Shown: positions 25,159-31,662 of the stretch, one piece after another | Numbering within the stretch: position 1 is the first letter of the stretch | Layout of the letters: every line of letters begins with the position of its first letter | From: CAYLHS01 sp964383535 | Lineage (GTDB): Bacteria > Actinomycetota > Acidimicrobiia > Spongiisociales > UBA4744 | Direction of reading: 5' to 3' | NCBI GenBank assembly: GCA_964383535.1 | Contig: CAYLHS010000018.1 | Span: 1 to 31,662 of the forward strand | Length of the DNA: 31,662 nucleotides | Notes under the pieces: model-generated | The model's input: only the letters and a program-made list of their open reading frames with translations | What the model was told of the DNA's origin: nothing | The model's database searches: none | Made by a program: the position numbers and the translations under genes

Positions 25159-25316
25159 TGCGTGAGCTGGGTGGACTATCCCTAGGCGGCTTCAGGTGAT
25201 GTGCGCGACGGTTGTGACCCTGGAGGTGGGTTGTGGAAATGACCGAGGCCGCAGGCCGAGGCAAGGCGGTTACCGTTTCCTCCGCCAGGAGGGCACAGCC
25301 CGACATTGGGAGAGGT

Positions 25317-25340
25317 GGCGTCAAGCTGGAGCTTGACGCC
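25317..25340. terminator. 10-bp hairpin downstream of the protease gene
   Basis: GGCGTCAAGC, TGGA, GCTTGACGCC form a perfect stem with a 4-nt loop, 22 nt beyond the protease stop codon on the minus strand. It is the likely transcription-end structure, without a T-tract. Confidence 0.45.
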
Positions 25341-25362
25341 GGAGGGGGCGGTTCCCACCAAC

Positions 25363-26361
25363 CTATCCAGTCTGCAGCTCCTCCGGCACGGCGGTCGTCT
25401 CCGTCATCGTTCCGCTGCGACAGAGACGAAGCGTCATCGAGCGCCCAATCGCGTCGGCATCCATAAGACGTTGAAGGTCACCTGCCTCTTCGAGGGGCAC
25501 CCCCTCGATCTCCACGATGAGATCCTCGGGACGGATTCCCGCCTTTGCAGCAGGGCTCCCTTTGACCACTTGGACGACTTCGACCCCGACCGTGCGGCCC
25601 ACCTCGGTGGCGAGGCGGGGCGGAAGGGGTCTGGAGCCGCCAACGATGCCCAGGAACGCTCTGCGTACCCTGCCCTCGCTCATGAGGGTCGCGATGATCT
25701 TCCGGGTGGTCGCGTTGATCGGCACAGCCAATCCCAACCCGATGCCTGCGACAGCGGTGTTGACTCCGACCACCCTCCCGGTCCCGACGGCGAGCGCACC
25801 TCCGGAGTTCCCAGGATTGAGTGCTGCGTCGGTCTGGATGACGTTCTCGACCATGCGGGAGACAGAGCCTTCCCTGGTCGGCAACGCGCGCCCTATCGCG
25901 CTCACGACACCGGCCGTGACGGATCCTGCGAGACCAAGCGGATTGCCGACCGCAACAACGAGTTGCCCCACCCGCAGCCGATCGGCGTCTCCGAGCACTA
26001 CCGCAGGGAGGTCGTTGGCGCGCGCCCTGATCACCGCCAGGTCGGACAGGTGATCCTTCCCAACGACTTCGAAGGTCGAAAGACGCCCGTCAGAGAACGC
26101 GGCTTCACCCCCACCGAACCGTGCGACGACGTGCGCGGATGTGAGCAGGAATCCGTCGCCGGTTATGACCACGCCAGATCCCGATCCTCCCGCCCTGCTA
26201 CCAGGTTCTCCTACACGGAGACTCACTACCGAAGGGATCAGGCGTTCGGCGACCTGCGATACCACTCGTGAGTACGCGTCGAGCGGAGCTTCGTCGTCCG
26301 ATCCGACGGGGATCGGCCCCTCGGCACCTCCCCTGGGCGGAGCAATGATGAGACGCACCAT
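25363..26361 (-). CDS. Trypsin-like serine protease with PDZ domain (S1C, HtrA/DegP-like)
   Basis: A 332-aa protease with catalytic His77 (LTSAHVVA), Asp107 (HLSDLAVI) and Ser186 (NPGNSGGAL), and a C-terminal PDZ domain (about 235-325, with AGIRPEDLIVEIEG). Typical members degrade misfolded proteins. Unlike most HtrA proteins it has no signal peptide or membrane anchor at this start: the N-terminus (MVRLIIAPPRGGAEG) is short and not hydrophobic enough. It may be cytoplasmic, or exported by another route. ATG 26361 is supported by TACGAT 6 nt upstream, which argues against a missed N-terminal extension. A hairpin follows the gene. Confidence 0.92.
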   Translation of the reverse strand: MVRLIIAPPRGGAEGPIPVGSDDEAPLDAYSRVVSQVAERLIPSVVSLRVGEPGSRAGGSGSGVVITGDGFLLTSAHVVARFGGGEAAFSDGRLSTFEVVGKDHLSDLAVIRARANDLPAVVLGDADRLRVGQLVVAVGNPLGLAGSVTAGVVSAIGRALPTREGSVSRMVENVIQTDAALNPGNSGGALAVGTGRVVGVNTAVAGIGLGLAVPINATTRKIIATLMSEGRVRRAFLGIVGGSRPLPPRLATEVGRTVGVEVVQVVKGSPAAKAGIRPEDLIVEIEGVPLEEAGDLQRLMDADAIGRSMTLRLCRSGTMTETTAVPEELQTG

Positions 26362-26367
26362 CGAGAC

Positions 26368-26373
26368 ATCGTA
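26368..26373 (-). promoter_or_regulatory. -10 element, leaderless promoter of the protease gene
   Basis: TACGAT on the minus strand ends 6 nt before the ATG at 26361, supporting the short N-terminus. Confidence 0.5.
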
Positions 26374-26490
26374 CGGGCAGGCGGAGACAATGCGCAGAAC
26401 TCAGGTTCCGCTCAACGGCCCTGAAGCAGGCCCGGCACCCCGTCGCCTCGGCGCATCGCGATGGTCACGGAACGGTTCAACAGGACACAG

Positions 26491-26511
26491 AACCCCTGCT
26501 GAGCAGGGGTT
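26491..26511 (-). terminator. Terminator hairpin after tRNA-Glu
   Basis: AACCCCTGC, TCA, GCAGGGGTT on the minus strand form a perfect 9-bp stem with a 3-nt loop, 5 nt after the encoded CCA end. It is well placed to end the tRNA transcript. Confidence 0.65.
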
Positions 26512-26516
26512 TCGCG

Positions 26517-26592
26517 TGGTAGCCCCGACCAGATTCGAACTGGCGTTACCGGCTTGAGAGGCCGGCGTCCTAGGCCGCTAGACGACGGGGCC
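26517..26592 (-). tRNA. tRNA-Glu (anticodon CTC)
   Basis: Acceptor arm GGCCCCG pairs with CGGGGCT (G-U at position 1-72). The anticodon loop CTCTCAA on a CCGGC/GCCGG stem reads GAG codons. The T loop is TTCGAAT. Discriminator A and an encoded CCA follow (26517-26520). It is the second tRNA of a minus-strand pair. Confidence 0.95.
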
Positions 26593-26619
26593 GAAGGCGG
26601 CGGGAACGCCGCCGCTTCG

Positions 26620-26691
26620 CTCGGGGGGAAGGACTCGAACCCTCAATGACAGGACCAGAACCTGCAGTGTTGCCGATTACACCACCCCCGA
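26620..26691 (-). tRNA. tRNA-Gln (anticodon CTG)
   Basis: Acceptor arm TCGGGGG pairs with CCCCCGA. The anticodon loop TTCTGGT reads CAG codons. The T loop is TTCGAGT and the discriminator base is G. CCA is not encoded, unlike in the neighbouring tRNA-Glu. The 27-nt spacer between the tRNAs folds into a GC hairpin around GGAA (GCGGCG/CGCCGC), probably a processing element. Confidence 0.95.
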
Positions 26692-26701
26692 AGGGACCAT
26701 T

Positions 26702-26730
26702 ACGCTACCCAAGCCGCGACGCCACGGCAA
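26702..26730 (-). promoter_or_regulatory. tRNA promoter
   Basis: TTGCCG (-35, 26725-26730) and TAGCGT (-10, 26702-26707) are separated by exactly 17 nt on the minus strand, 10 nt before the tRNA-Gln 5' end. It lies in the short gap after the permease stop codon and is the best two-box promoter in the window. Confidence 0.65.
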
Positions 26731-26733
26731 AAC

Positions 26734-27648
26734 TCATCTGGCGCGCAGGCGAGGATCGAGAACCTCCTGCAGCCCCGACGACACCAGGTAGAACGCGCCT
26801 GCGAACAACGACAGTGCAGCGGATGCAGCGATGAGAGCAGTCCAGGGAACTGCCGCCCCGAACGACCGGTATGCCGTGACACCGAAGAACACGATCGCGC
26901 CCCAGCTGATGAGCGATTCGGTCTGTCCGAAGAACGCTGCGAACCCGTGAGCGACGATCGCTCCAACCACCGACAGCATCATGTAGAGCACGGTGAGCGG
27001 AAGGAGTTGCGGAATGAGGTGCTTGGTGAGGACGTGGAACCCGCCTCCGCCGGAGACCCTCGCGGCTTCGATGAACGGTTCGGCCATGACCTTCAGACCT
27101 TGGGCCCGCAGCACGATGGCACCAGCCCCGAGGCCGTTGATCAGGCCGAAGATCAGGCCGAATTTCCAAGGCGAGAGTTCGACCGCTTCGGAGATGATCA
27201 GCACGAAGATCGGCGCCGGAAGCAGGAGGAAGGCGTCGGAGACGTGCGAGAGCACACCGTCGACCCACCCTCTGAAGAACGCCCCGATCGCGCCGATGAG
27301 CGTCGCGAGGATCCCGGTGGTTGTGGCCGCCACGAGTGCCACCACCCACGCCGGACGCGTGGCGGCGAGGATCATGCTGAGGACGTCCCGTCCGAGAGAG
27401 TCGGTTCCGAGCAGATGCGCCGACGAAGGCGGCGCCGGCGGCAGCGCCGAGAAGTCATAGCCGGTCAGCGGGTCATACACCTTGGAGGGCCACACCGTCT
27501 TCATGAGAATCGGGTGGGCGATCGCTGCCAGCCCGAAGAGGATGATCAGGGCAAAACCGACGACCGCGGTGGGGCTGCCCAGAATGGCACGCAGCGTTCG
27601 ACCCATGCTTCGCCGTCGGGCACGGAGACGTTCGAGAAGGAGTCTCAT
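26734..27648 (-). CDS. Peptide/nickel-type ABC transporter permease, DppC/OppC-like
   Basis: A 304-aa integral membrane permease. A basic N-terminus and first TM (about 25-45) are followed by a periplasmic segment with HLLGTDSLGRDVLSMILAATR, the hallmark of DppC/OppC proteins. The five-TM core contains an EAA-like loop (EPFIEAARVSGGGGFHVLTKHLIPQLLP) that docks the ATPase. The C-terminus (LDPRLRAR) is also typical. ATG 27648 overlaps the stop of the upstream permease gene (ATGA), so they are translationally coupled. No intact ATPase or binding-protein gene is adjacent, so partners must be encoded elsewhere or the system is incomplete. The cargo is unknown. Confidence 0.9.
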   Translation of the reverse strand: MRLLLERLRARRRSMGRTLRAILGSPTAVVGFALIILFGLAAIAHPILMKTVWPSKVYDPLTGYDFSALPPAPPSSAHLLGTDSLGRDVLSMILAATRPAWVVALVAATTTGILATLIGAIGAFFRGWVDGVLSHVSDAFLLLPAPIFVLIISEAVELSPWKFGLIFGLINGLGAGAIVLRAQGLKVMAEPFIEAARVSGGGGFHVLTKHLIPQLLPLTVLYMMLSVVGAIVAHGFAAFFGQTESLISWGAIVFFGVTAYRSFGAAVPWTALIAASAALSLFAGAFYLVSSGLQEVLDPRLRAR

Positions 27649-28781
27649 GCGGGTTTCCACACTCTCGGGTCCAGGGCAGCTTGGGCAACTTCGAAGACCA
27701 ACCGCACAACAAGGGTGAAGATGCCGATGAGCAGCAGCACATCCATGACAACCGGGAGATCCTGTGACGTAACGGCCGCGAACAGTGTCGTTCCGATACC
27801 GCCCCACCCGACAGACTGCTCGATGATCACGAGTCCGCTGAGCAGATATGGGATGCTCACGATGAGCCGTCCGAGAACCGGGAAGATGGCATTGCGCCCG
27901 GCGTGGCGATCTCGAACCACGCGATTCGGCACGCCTTTCGCGATGGCGGTTGCGACGTAGTCGTCGTTCATCACTCCCGAGATGGACGTGCGCATCACCA
28001 GCAGGAAGTCACCGTAGGAGAGGATGCCGAACGCGACGATCGGGATGGCGGCTTGAAGCCAGACATCGATCGTATACGGCAGGATCCCCTTGTACGCCCA
28101 CCATCCGAAGCTCACTGCGGCGATGGCGATGACCTTGCCGAGTGGTGACAGCAGCCTCCGCTTGCCAAACGCCCGTGCGGCAAGGGCCAGGACAACGAGC
28201 ACGCCAGCGGTCGCAAAGATGATGGTGAGATTCATCCTGGCCATCACGGACGTCTCACTCACCACCTGCCAGTCGACCGATGCTCCAACGAGTTGCTGGC
28301 GGAGATCCGCGGTCTTGCTGCCGAGGAAGTACAGCATCAGGAAACCGAGGAACGGCGGGAAGATGGTGTAGGTGATGATCGACACGAATGTGAGTGACCG
28401 GCCAACCCCGCCGCGTTTCCACCCGGCGATCCTTCCCAGCCAAGACCCGAAGAGGTACGCGAGCCCCAGCCCCACAACGAACACGAGCAGCGTCGCGGAC
28501 AGTGCATCCATCAGAGGCGCCCGGCTATTGAACCCTGTCGTGGACTGTCCGAACCCGTGAAAGACGAAGTTCTTCAGCCAGAACACGTAGCGGATGTAGA
28601 TCGGGCGGTCGAGACCGTACTGGACCCTCAGCGCGTCCACTTCCTCGGCTCTCATACCCAGCCGAAATGGGGTGAAGTAATCGCCCGGAATCAAGACGTC
28701 CACGAGGAAGAACATGACGGCGGTGAACACCACCAACGCGACAACCCCTGAGACTGTCCGACGGAGGAGGTACTTCCCCAT
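27645..28781 (-). CDS. Peptide/nickel-type ABC transporter permease, DppB/OppB-like, enlarged
   Basis: A 378-aa permease, longer than the usual 305-340. The N-terminus (YLLRRTVSGVVALVVFTAVMFFLVDVLIPGDYF) and LRVQYGLDRPIYIRYVFWL are standard DppB marks, as is the C-terminal EAA loop (VATAIAKGVPNRVV) and LDPRVWKP. The extra length sits in the middle, where about 60-70 residues with additional hydrophobic segments (NLTIIFATAGVLVVLALAA and VIAIAAVSFGWWAYKG) are inserted between two core helices. It is the first gene of the pair with DppC. A TAGCCT -10 lies 7 nt before the ATG. Upstream is only gene debris, so the pair now appears to have its own promoter. Confidence 0.88.
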   Translation of the reverse strand: MGKYLLRRTVSGVVALVVFTAVMFFLVDVLIPGDYFTPFRLGMRAEEVDALRVQYGLDRPIYIRYVFWLKNFVFHGFGQSTTGFNSRAPLMDALSATLLVFVVGLGLAYLFGSWLGRIAGWKRGGVGRSLTFVSIITYTIFPPFLGFLMLYFLGSKTADLRQQLVGASVDWQVVSETSVMARMNLTIIFATAGVLVVLALAARAFGKRRLLSPLGKVIAIAAVSFGWWAYKGILPYTIDVWLQAAIPIVAFGILSYGDFLLVMRTSISGVMNDDYVATAIAKGVPNRVVRDRHAGRNAIFPVLGRLIVSIPYLLSGLVIIEQSVGWGGIGTTLFAAVTSQDLPVVMDVLLLIGIFTLVVRLVFEVAQAALDPRVWKPA

Positions 28782-28788
28782 TCGCAGA

Positions 28789-28794
28789 AGGCTA
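28789..28794 (-). promoter_or_regulatory. -10 element, leaderless promoter of the permease pair
   Basis: TAGCCT on the minus strand ends 7 nt before the ATG at 28781. Confidence 0.45.
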
Positions 28795-28810
28795 GCTGCG
28801 GAGGGGTCTC

Positions 28811-29053
28811 CATTTGTGGGTTCCACACCCCCCAGACGTGGCCTATCAACGATGGGCCGGGTTTCAGCGTCGCATCGCCTCGCATCCACTCTGCCGGCGT
28901 CGCCTCGATCCCTCCCTTCCCGCGCACCAGTTGGTACGCCTGGATTTGGCAAACCTCGCCCTTCGCCTGTAGGGCGGGGTGCCTGCCGACTGGCGGCGTC
29001 GTCGCCTCCATGGCTTGGATCACCCCGTCCGGATCGATGATGAACCGTGCCGA
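28811..29053 (-). pseudogene. Truncated AhpC-like peroxiredoxin (C-terminal fragment)
   Basis: Reading the minus strand gives SARFIIDPDGVIQAME, then PPVGR, then QAYQLVRGKGG, ATPAEWMRGDATLKPG and SLIGHVWGVW in one frame. This order matches the C-terminal third of AhpC-type peroxiredoxins (FIIDPDGVIQ, GR, the helix before CPAxW, and GxxTLxPSxDLVGK). The N-terminal two thirds with the peroxidatic Cys are absent, there is no start codon, and no stop follows at the normal end. About four extra residues lie between PPVGR and QAYQ. Similarity was judged by eye, so the family call needs a profile search. Confidence 0.6.
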
Positions 29054-29196
29054 GCCCGACAGATCCCCCGACAGGCTGCAACTTCCCTCCGCGTTGCCCG
29101 AGAGCGTTCGCACTGTGCCCTGACCGCGACCCGACGCTGCTTCGCTCCGGCGATCACGAGGTCGCCCGCCTGCTGTACGACGACGGCCGGCCGGAC
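29047..29196 (+). pseudogene. Truncated oligopeptide ABC transporter ATPase (C-terminal OppD/F fragment)
   Basis: The plus strand encodes PSPTDPPTGCNFPPRCPRAF, then ALCPDRDPTLLRSGDHEVARLLYDD. This matches the C-terminal oligopeptide/dipeptide ATPase signature (PSGCxFxPRCPxA-x-C...L-x-x-H-VAC). The three Cys of the motif are kept and the last Cys reads Arg. The whole nucleotide-binding domain is missing. The frame stays open into the kinase at 29467, but the intervening segment resembles nothing known. Its homology begins at the same point where the AhpC fragment on the other strand begins. 29197-29389 holds no recognised feature. Confidence 0.65.
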
Positions 29197-29389
29197 CGGT
29201 GGATCCTGTGGCGGAACGGCATCCGCCGGTCTGAAGGTATCCGGACACACCAAGATCCGGCGCAAGGACCAAACGGTCCGGGCCGATGGCATCGGCTGCG
29301 GCATGGGAATCCCACTGGGCTCCGGTTCGCGGCACTCCGGATCATCTTCTGCGCGTCGACCGGCGCCGAAACGTCGCTCCGTGCCGGCC

Positions 29390-29449
29390 TGTTCGACGCT
29401 TCTCTCGGACCGGACTGTCGGTCGAACACGCTCAACCCCGTTCGGGTTG
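29390..29449. promoter_or_regulatory. Two inverted repeats upstream of the sensor kinase gene
   Basis: TGTTCGAC (29390-29397) and GTCGAACA (29421-29428) form a perfect 8-bp pair with a 23-nt gap. CAACCC (29433-29438) and GGGTTG (29444-29449) form a hairpin with a 5-nt loop. Either could be an operator or leader structure for the kinase. No clear -10 box was found. Confidence 0.3.
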
Positions 29450-29466
29450 ATGTCGATGTTCTGTCT

Positions 29467-30927
29467 GTGAAATCCCGTACTGGTGTCTCGGCCGGAGCCG
29501 CCACCAACACACAGCGCGGCGCCCGCTGGTGGCTCGCCGTGACAATGGTGTTGGTGGCTGCGTTCGCAATCACGTTTGTTGCTGTGGCAGTGGTATTTGC
29601 CGAACAGTCCAGCGCCAATCGGGTAGCCGAGAACGCGTCGCTACTGCACTGGACCAACGCCGCAGAAGGATCGGCCGCACTGGCGCGCAGCGCCACCGGC
29701 CAGGCCGTCAACTTCGGGCTCAGCTATGAACTCGGGGCCGTGGGCGACGGCGCCGTCGATGTTGCCCTCGATGAGGCAAAGAAGAGCCTCGATGGGTTCG
29801 GCGGTTGGGCGGATTCTGTGCCGCCGCAACTGTTGAACGAGGCGCCCATGCTCGAATCCCAGCTCGAGGCGTTTCGCTCGTCGGGCACCGAAGTGCTGCA
29901 ACTTGTCGGATCGAACGAGCACGATGCGGCCGCCCAGGAGAGAGACTCGACTTTCGAACAGGCCTACGACGCACTGGCCGGGACTCTCGAGAGAGCTCAG
30001 TCGAACGTGGCGGAGCGGATAGCAAGCAATCAAGACAGCGCCGAGCTGGTTGCTCTGGTGACCAGGGTGCTCATCACGCTGCTGATCCCTGGAGCTGTAG
30101 TCGTTGCGTATTGGTCTATCGCGCGCCGCCAGCTCCGCGAGAAGCAGGTTGAAATGGACGCGAGACTGGGTGCTCAGCGCGAGATGGTCGCTGGAGTCTC
30201 CCATGAACTCCGCACGCCCCTCACGGCCATCTACGGATTCTCGGAGGCCTTGCTCCAGGGGAACGTCACCGACCCGGACGAAGCCAACGATCTGCTCAGG
30301 GTCATCAACACCGAGGCGGCCGACCTGAGTCGCATGGTCGAAGATCTCCTCACCGCTGCTCGCCTCGACGCCGACGAGCTGACGTTTGCGGCTCAGGATT
30401 TCGATCCCCGAATCGAGATCAGAGGCGTGATCGCCCCGTTTCATCGAGCCGGACACGAAATACGCTTGGATTGCGCTGCGATGATCGTGAACGCCGACCG
30501 GGTGCGGTTCAGGCAGATTCTGCGAAACCTCATCTCGAACGCCGTTCAACACGGTGGACCCGGTATCACGGTCAGCGGCTCCCGAGCCGCCGGCCGAGCT
30601 GTGTTCGTGGTCACGGACGGTGGACCCGGCGTTGATGACGAGACGAGGAGCCGACTCTTCGAGCCTTTCGGAAACGCCGGTCAGAAGGCGCTCGTGAGCG
30701 GCAGCGTTGGCTTGGGCCTTGCAGTCTCAAAGGCGGTCGCCATCGGAATGGGCGGCGACCTCACTTACGATCGATCTTCGGGATTGACCTCGTTCGCACT
30801 CACCTTGCCGGACGACACGCACCGCACTGATGACACCGAGCACGCCGCCCAAGCTGATCCCTGGAATCTGCCGTCTTCTGCGGGCGCCGAGGTGCTTCAC
30901 GAGCAAACAGCCGGTCGGCGAGCGTGA
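29467..30927 (+). CDS. Sensor histidine kinase, orphan
   Basis: A 486-aa membrane kinase. TM1 (about 21-44) and TM2 (about 197-218) enclose a helical extracytoplasmic domain of about 150 residues resembling CHASE3-type sensors in length and composition. Phospho-acceptor His246 lies in GVSHELRTPLTAIYGFSEAL. The N-box is LRNLISNAVQHG, followed by VTDGGPGV and SVGLGLAVSKAV. There is no HAMP between TM2 and the coil. A tail of about 40 residues follows the ATPase. GTG 29467 is chosen as the last start before TM1; the frame is open further upstream into the OppD/F fragment and the true start is uncertain. No response regulator is adjacent. Its stop overlaps the GTG of the secreted protein gene. 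Confidence 0.85.
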   Translation: MKSRTGVSAGAATNTQRGARWWLAVTMVLVAAFAITFVAVAVVFAEQSSANRVAENASLLHWTNAAEGSAALARSATGQAVNFGLSYELGAVGDGAVDVALDEAKKSLDGFGGWADSVPPQLLNEAPMLESQLEAFRSSGTEVLQLVGSNEHDAAAQERDSTFEQAYDALAGTLERAQSNVAERIASNQDSAELVALVTRVLITLLIPGAVVVAYWSIARRQLREKQVEMDARLGAQREMVAGVSHELRTPLTAIYGFSEALLQGNVTDPDEANDLLRVINTEAADLSRMVEDLLTAARLDADELTFAAQDFDPRIEIRGVIAPFHRAGHEIRLDCAAMIVNADRVRFRQILRNLISNAVQHGGPGITVSGSRAAGRAVFVVTDGGPGVDDETRSRLFEPFGNAGQKALVSGSVGLGLAVSKAVAIGMGGDLTYDRSSGLTSFALTLPDDTHRTDDTEHAAQADPWNLPSSAGAEVLHEQTAGRRA

Positions 30928-31662
30928 TTGGCGCGATGGCCTCCGGACGGTTCATCCGGCTCGGTGTGATCGTCCTGCTCTCCTTCACGCTGTATGGAGC
31001 CATGTCGGGGTCGGCGTACGCGGACGTCGACGAGTCGGCCAGAGACGAGTTTGCCGCTATCTCATACAGCGGCAGCGACGGCACCATCAGCTGGACGGGA
31101 GCGTGGTCGGAGATCGGAGAATCGGACGGCCCTTCCAGCGGCATCATCGATGTTGTCAACAGCAGCCGTTGCGCGGTTGCCAATTGCCTCCGGTTCGGTG
31201 GCGACGCCGCCGACATCGATGGGCATGGGGTCTGGCGCGAGGTCGACCTATCGGGAGCCCTCTCGGCCCAGCTGACGTTCCGCTTACGACGTGAACCCAT
31301 GGGACCGACGCCCGGCGCGGTTGCGGTCGCCATCTCAGGCAACGGAGGCGGATCCTGGTCCACACTGGCCACATACGACTTCTTCGGCAACGCCAACCAG
31401 ATCGACGCGAGCTTTGATGTCGCTGCCTACGGCGGACCGAACACCAGGATCAGGTTCCTCTGCGGAGGCACCGGCGTCTCCGGCCATATCTACGTCGACG
31501 ACATCGAGATCACTGCCTGGTTCCTCGACCCGGCATCAACGACAACCACCTCTCGACCGCCGGAACCCACCACCACAACCACGACCCAAGCACCCGAACC
31601 CACCACCACAACCACCACCCAAGCACCCGAACCCACCACCACAACCACCACCCAAGCACCCG
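30924..31662 (+). CDS. Secreted protein with beta-sandwich-like domain and Thr/Pro repeat linker, partial (runs off window)
   Basis: At least 246 residues. The GTG start overlaps the kinase stop (GTGA), indicating translational coupling. A signal peptide (about 1-33) ends with the cleavage-like motif SAYA-D. The following domain (about 34-195) begins SYSGSDGTISWTGAWSEIGE and includes WREVDLSGALSAQLTF, SGNGGGSWSTL and TRIRFLCGG before YVDDIEI. This pattern belongs to jelly-roll-type repeats in bacterial surface proteins, though the family name was not determined. Three Cys are visible (CAVANC and FLCGG). It then enters an 11-residue repeat (PEPTTTTTTQA) that continues past the window end and is probably a wall-spanning or glycosylated linker. 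Confidence 0.8.
   Translation, partial: MIGAMASGRFIRLGVIVLLSFTLYGAMSGSAYADVDESARDEFAAISYSGSDGTISWTGAWSEIGESDGPSSGIIDVVNSSRCAVANCLRFGGDAADIDGHGVWREVDLSGALSAQLTFRLRREPMGPTPGAVAVAISGNGGGSWSTLATYDFFGNANQIDASFDVAAYGGPNTRIRFLCGGTGVSGHIYVDDIEITAWFLDPASTTTTSRPPEPTTTTTTQAPEPTTTTTTQAPEPTTTTTTQAP
31560..31662 (+). repeat. 33-bp tandem repeat inside the secreted protein gene
   Basis: Three complete copies (31560-31592, 31593-31625, 31626-31658) and the first 4 bases of a fourth. Each encodes PEPTTTTTTQA. Copies 2 and 3 are identical and copy 1 differs at two positions (CCG for CCC, ACG for ACC). Near identity at the DNA level suggests recent expansion. Confidence 0.95.

Noticed and set aside
25159..25316. 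Possible structured RNA or riboswitch in the gap after the SDR gene
   Set aside because: I looked for RNase P, tmRNA, SRP RNA, cobalamin, TPP and similar consensus motifs on both strands and recognised none.
25306..26271. Plus-strand open frame of 321 codons
   Set aside because: It is antisense to the protease, whose catalytic triad is intact.
29047..30927. A true fusion of an oligopeptide ATPase tail to the sensor kinase
   Set aside because: The frame is open by chance across 29197-29466, the linker resembles nothing, and the kinase has its own start before TM1. The ATPase lacks its catalytic domain.
31560..31662. CRISPR-like direct repeats
   Set aside because: The units are head to tail without spacers and are in frame, encoding a Thr/Pro repeat.

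Overview
The window is chromosomal DNA from a high-GC Gram-positive-like bacterium, most likely an actinobacterium of the Acidimicrobiia type. Support comes from the actinobacterial-type SerC, the coenzyme F420 genes (CofC/FbiD next to a luciferase-like oxidoreductase), a VanW-family wall protein, exported proteins with Thr-rich linkers, frequent GTG starts, and many genes whose start codon lies 6-8 nt after a TANNNT -10 hexamer (leaderless transcription). No phage, insertion sequence, CRISPR array or rRNA was seen.

Layout. 1-7,651: amino-acid and central metabolism. This holds a partial P5C dehydrogenase (-), an unknown protein, SerC (-) divergent from an aspartate-type aminotransferase, a zinc-type dehydrogenase lacking the usual catalytic Cys, a UMF1-type transporter, and an ADP-ribosylglycohydrolase homologue without its metal-binding Asp clusters (-). 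7,708-9,493: a lipid-kinase-like protein tail to tail with an eIF2B-like protein. 9,524-15,578 (-): a tightly coupled run of response regulator, sensor kinase and two dynamin-like GTPases, followed by an MscS channel with its own promoter. A small exported Thr-rich protein is divergent from this run. This is the most system-like part of the window and suggests envelope or turgor stress sensing coupled to membrane remodelling.

16,206-24,341: a PD-(D/E)XK nuclease with a predicted Fe-S cluster, a VanW protein, pyruvate kinase with a small downstream protein, a DUF72 protein, an F420-type oxidoreductase divergent from CofC/FbiD, and an MsmK/UgpC-type ABC ATPase. 24,401-26,691: an SDR protein with Tyr-to-Phe in its active site, a soluble trypsin-like PDZ protease, and a tRNA-Gln/tRNA-Glu pair. 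26,734-28,781 (-): two peptide-type ABC permeases. Upstream of them lie two back-to-back gene remnants, an AhpC-like tail (-) and an oligopeptide ABC ATPase tail (+), whose homologies meet within a few bases of 29,050. 29,467-31,662: a second sensor kinase, translationally coupled to a secreted protein with a beta-sandwich-like domain and a 33-bp Thr-rich tandem repeat running off the window.

Intergenic DNA carries unusual palindromic elements. Two related copies (about 1,049-1,174 and 18,961-19,055) have arms of iterated TACGAGG-like units around a shared core. A third (6,573-6,681) has the same architecture but different units. Tail-to-tail gene pairs are packed with overlaps or gaps of 1-3 nt.
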